In this document: positions 5,911-6,639 of the stretch, piece after piece
Position numbering within the stretch: position 1 is the stretch's first letter
How the letters are laid out: each line of letters begins with the position of its first letter
Source of the DNA: an uncultured Lachnospiraceae bacterium
Lineage (GTDB): Bacteria > Bacillota > Clostridia > Lachnospirales > Lachnospiraceae
Assembly: GCA_902766655.1 (NCBI GenBank)
Contig: CACXEL010000266.1
Coordinates: forward strand, 1 to 6,639
Direction of reading: 5' to 3'
DNA length: 6,639 nt
Program-made: the position numbers and the translations under genes
The notes under the pieces: generated by a model
What the model saw: only the letters and a program-made list of their open reading frames with translations
What the model was told of the DNA's origin: nothing
Database searches by the model: none

Positions 5911-6639
5911 ATGGAAGTGCGGGAAATTCTTGAGAAGAGAGAGTACGAGAACCTGAGCCCCTATGCCGCCAGGGCGGCGGAGTCCAGGGGCCGACTTGTG
6001 CCCGAAGAGGAGTGCGATATCCGCACCGCCTACATGCGGGACCGGGACCGGATCGTCCACTGCAAGGCCTTCCGTCGGCTCAAGGACAAGACCCAGGTCT
6101 TTCTGGCGCCACAGGGCGACCACTACAGGAACCGCATGACCCACACCCTGGAGGTCTCCCAGACAGCCCGCACTGTCGCCAGGTGCCTGCGGCTCAACGA
6201 GGACCTGGTCGAGGCCATAGCCCTTGGCCACGACCTGGGCCATACTCCCTTCGGCCATGCGGGCGAGGCAGCCCTTGACGAGGTCTGCCCCTACGGCTTC
6301 AAGCACAACGAGCAGAGCGTCCGGATCGTGGACAAGCTGGAAAAGGACGGTAAGGGCCTGAACCTCACCTGGGAGGTGAGGGACGGCATCCTCAACCACG
6401 GAACGGCGGACCATCCATCTACCCTGGAGGGCCAGGTCGTGAGACTGTGCGATAAGATTTCCTACATTCACCACGACATGGACGATGCCGAGCGGGCGGG
6501 CATTCTCTGTGAGGATGATATCCCCCTGCATCTCAGGAACCTCCTGGGGCACACGACCCGCATGCGGCTCAATACCTTCATCCACGACATAGTCTCCGCC
6601 TCATCCGGCAAGGACCATATTGAGATGTCCGAGGAGATC
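5911..6639 (+). CDS. dgt: Deoxyguanosinetriphosphate triphosphohydrolase (dGTPase), N-terminal part, runs off the window
   Basis: The enzyme splits dGTP, or more broadly dNTPs in the Gram-positive branch, into deoxynucleoside and inorganic triphosphate in the cytoplasm and so tunes the nucleotide pool. The frame is open for 243 codons to the window edge. Relatives in Clostridia are roughly 330-345 residues (from memory), so about 100 residues are missing. The N-terminus has the family pattern SPYAARAAESRGR (16-28), then CDIRTAYMRDRDRI and FRRLKDKTQVF (54-64). HD-superfamily metal ligands are visible: His78 in RMTHTLEV and His107-Asp108 in LGHDLGHTPFGH. A later Asp within CDKISYIHHDMDDA (Asp181 or Asp189) completes the set. 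His132 (FKHNEQS) and His163 (ILNHG) are also typical. In many Clostridia dgt stands before dnaG and the main sigma factor gene; whether it does so here lies outside the window. Confidence 0.95.
   Translation, partial: MEVREILEKREYENLSPYAARAAESRGRLVPEEECDIRTAYMRDRDRIVHCKAFRRLKDKTQVFLAPQGDHYRNRMTHTLEVSQTARTVARCLRLNEDLVEAIALGHDLGHTPFGHAGEAALDEVCPYGFKHNEQSVRIVDKLEKDGKGLNLTWEVRDGILNHGTADHPSTLEGQVVRLCDKISYIHHDMDDAERAGILCEDDIPLHLRNLLGHTTRMRLNTFIHDIVSASSGKDHIEMSEEI

Noticed and set aside
5872..6585. 237-codon minus-strand frame opposite dgt
   Set aside because: The plus strand encodes clear dGTPase motifs with a good ribosome binding site. The reverse frame has no recognisable features.

Overview
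The window looks like ordinary chromosome of a Gram-positive anaerobe of the Clostridia, most likely Lachnospiraceae-like. The reasons are strong GGAGG-type ribosome binding sites, an AmiACDEF-type oligopeptide transporter and a Firmicutes-style dGTP triphosphohydrolase. The transporter genes strongly favour C- and G-ending codons. The genus cannot be fixed from the sequence.

Positions 1-4977 hold a same-strand oligopeptide import operon in the order oppA (3' end only), oppB, oppC, oppD, oppF. OppA captures peptide outside the cell, OppB and OppC form the membrane channel, and OppD and OppF are the paired ATPases. A strong 12-bp hairpin lies between oppA and oppB and could lower transcription of the membrane and ATPase genes relative to the binding protein. 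From oppB on, the genes are tightly packed: 0-nt gap, 14-nt gap, 11-nt overlap. The proteins are 499, 308, 357 and 322 residues. The very long OppB and the ATPases without the C-terminal cysteine cluster match the streptococcal AmiC/AmiD/AmiE/AmiF branch rather than the enterobacterial Opp branch.

Positions 4978-5215 are non-coding and carry a very long inverted repeat (18 bp perfect, 22 bp with one mismatch). It best fits a terminator shared by the operon and the convergent gene. Positions 5216-5590 (minus strand) encode a 124-residue, three-helix membrane protein resembling DUF3899, with a perfect extended -10 promoter element upstream. Positions 5591-5910 are a divergent intergenic region with an AT-rich block. 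From 5911 to the window end runs the first 243 codons of dgt, a dNTP triphosphohydrolase of the HD superfamily.

I found no mobile element, CRISPR array, tRNA or rRNA, and no clear sign of a new system. The points most worth a second look are the large external insert in OppB, the oppA-oppB hairpin with its link to the oppB ribosome binding site, the long terminator hairpin, and the uncharacterised membrane protein.
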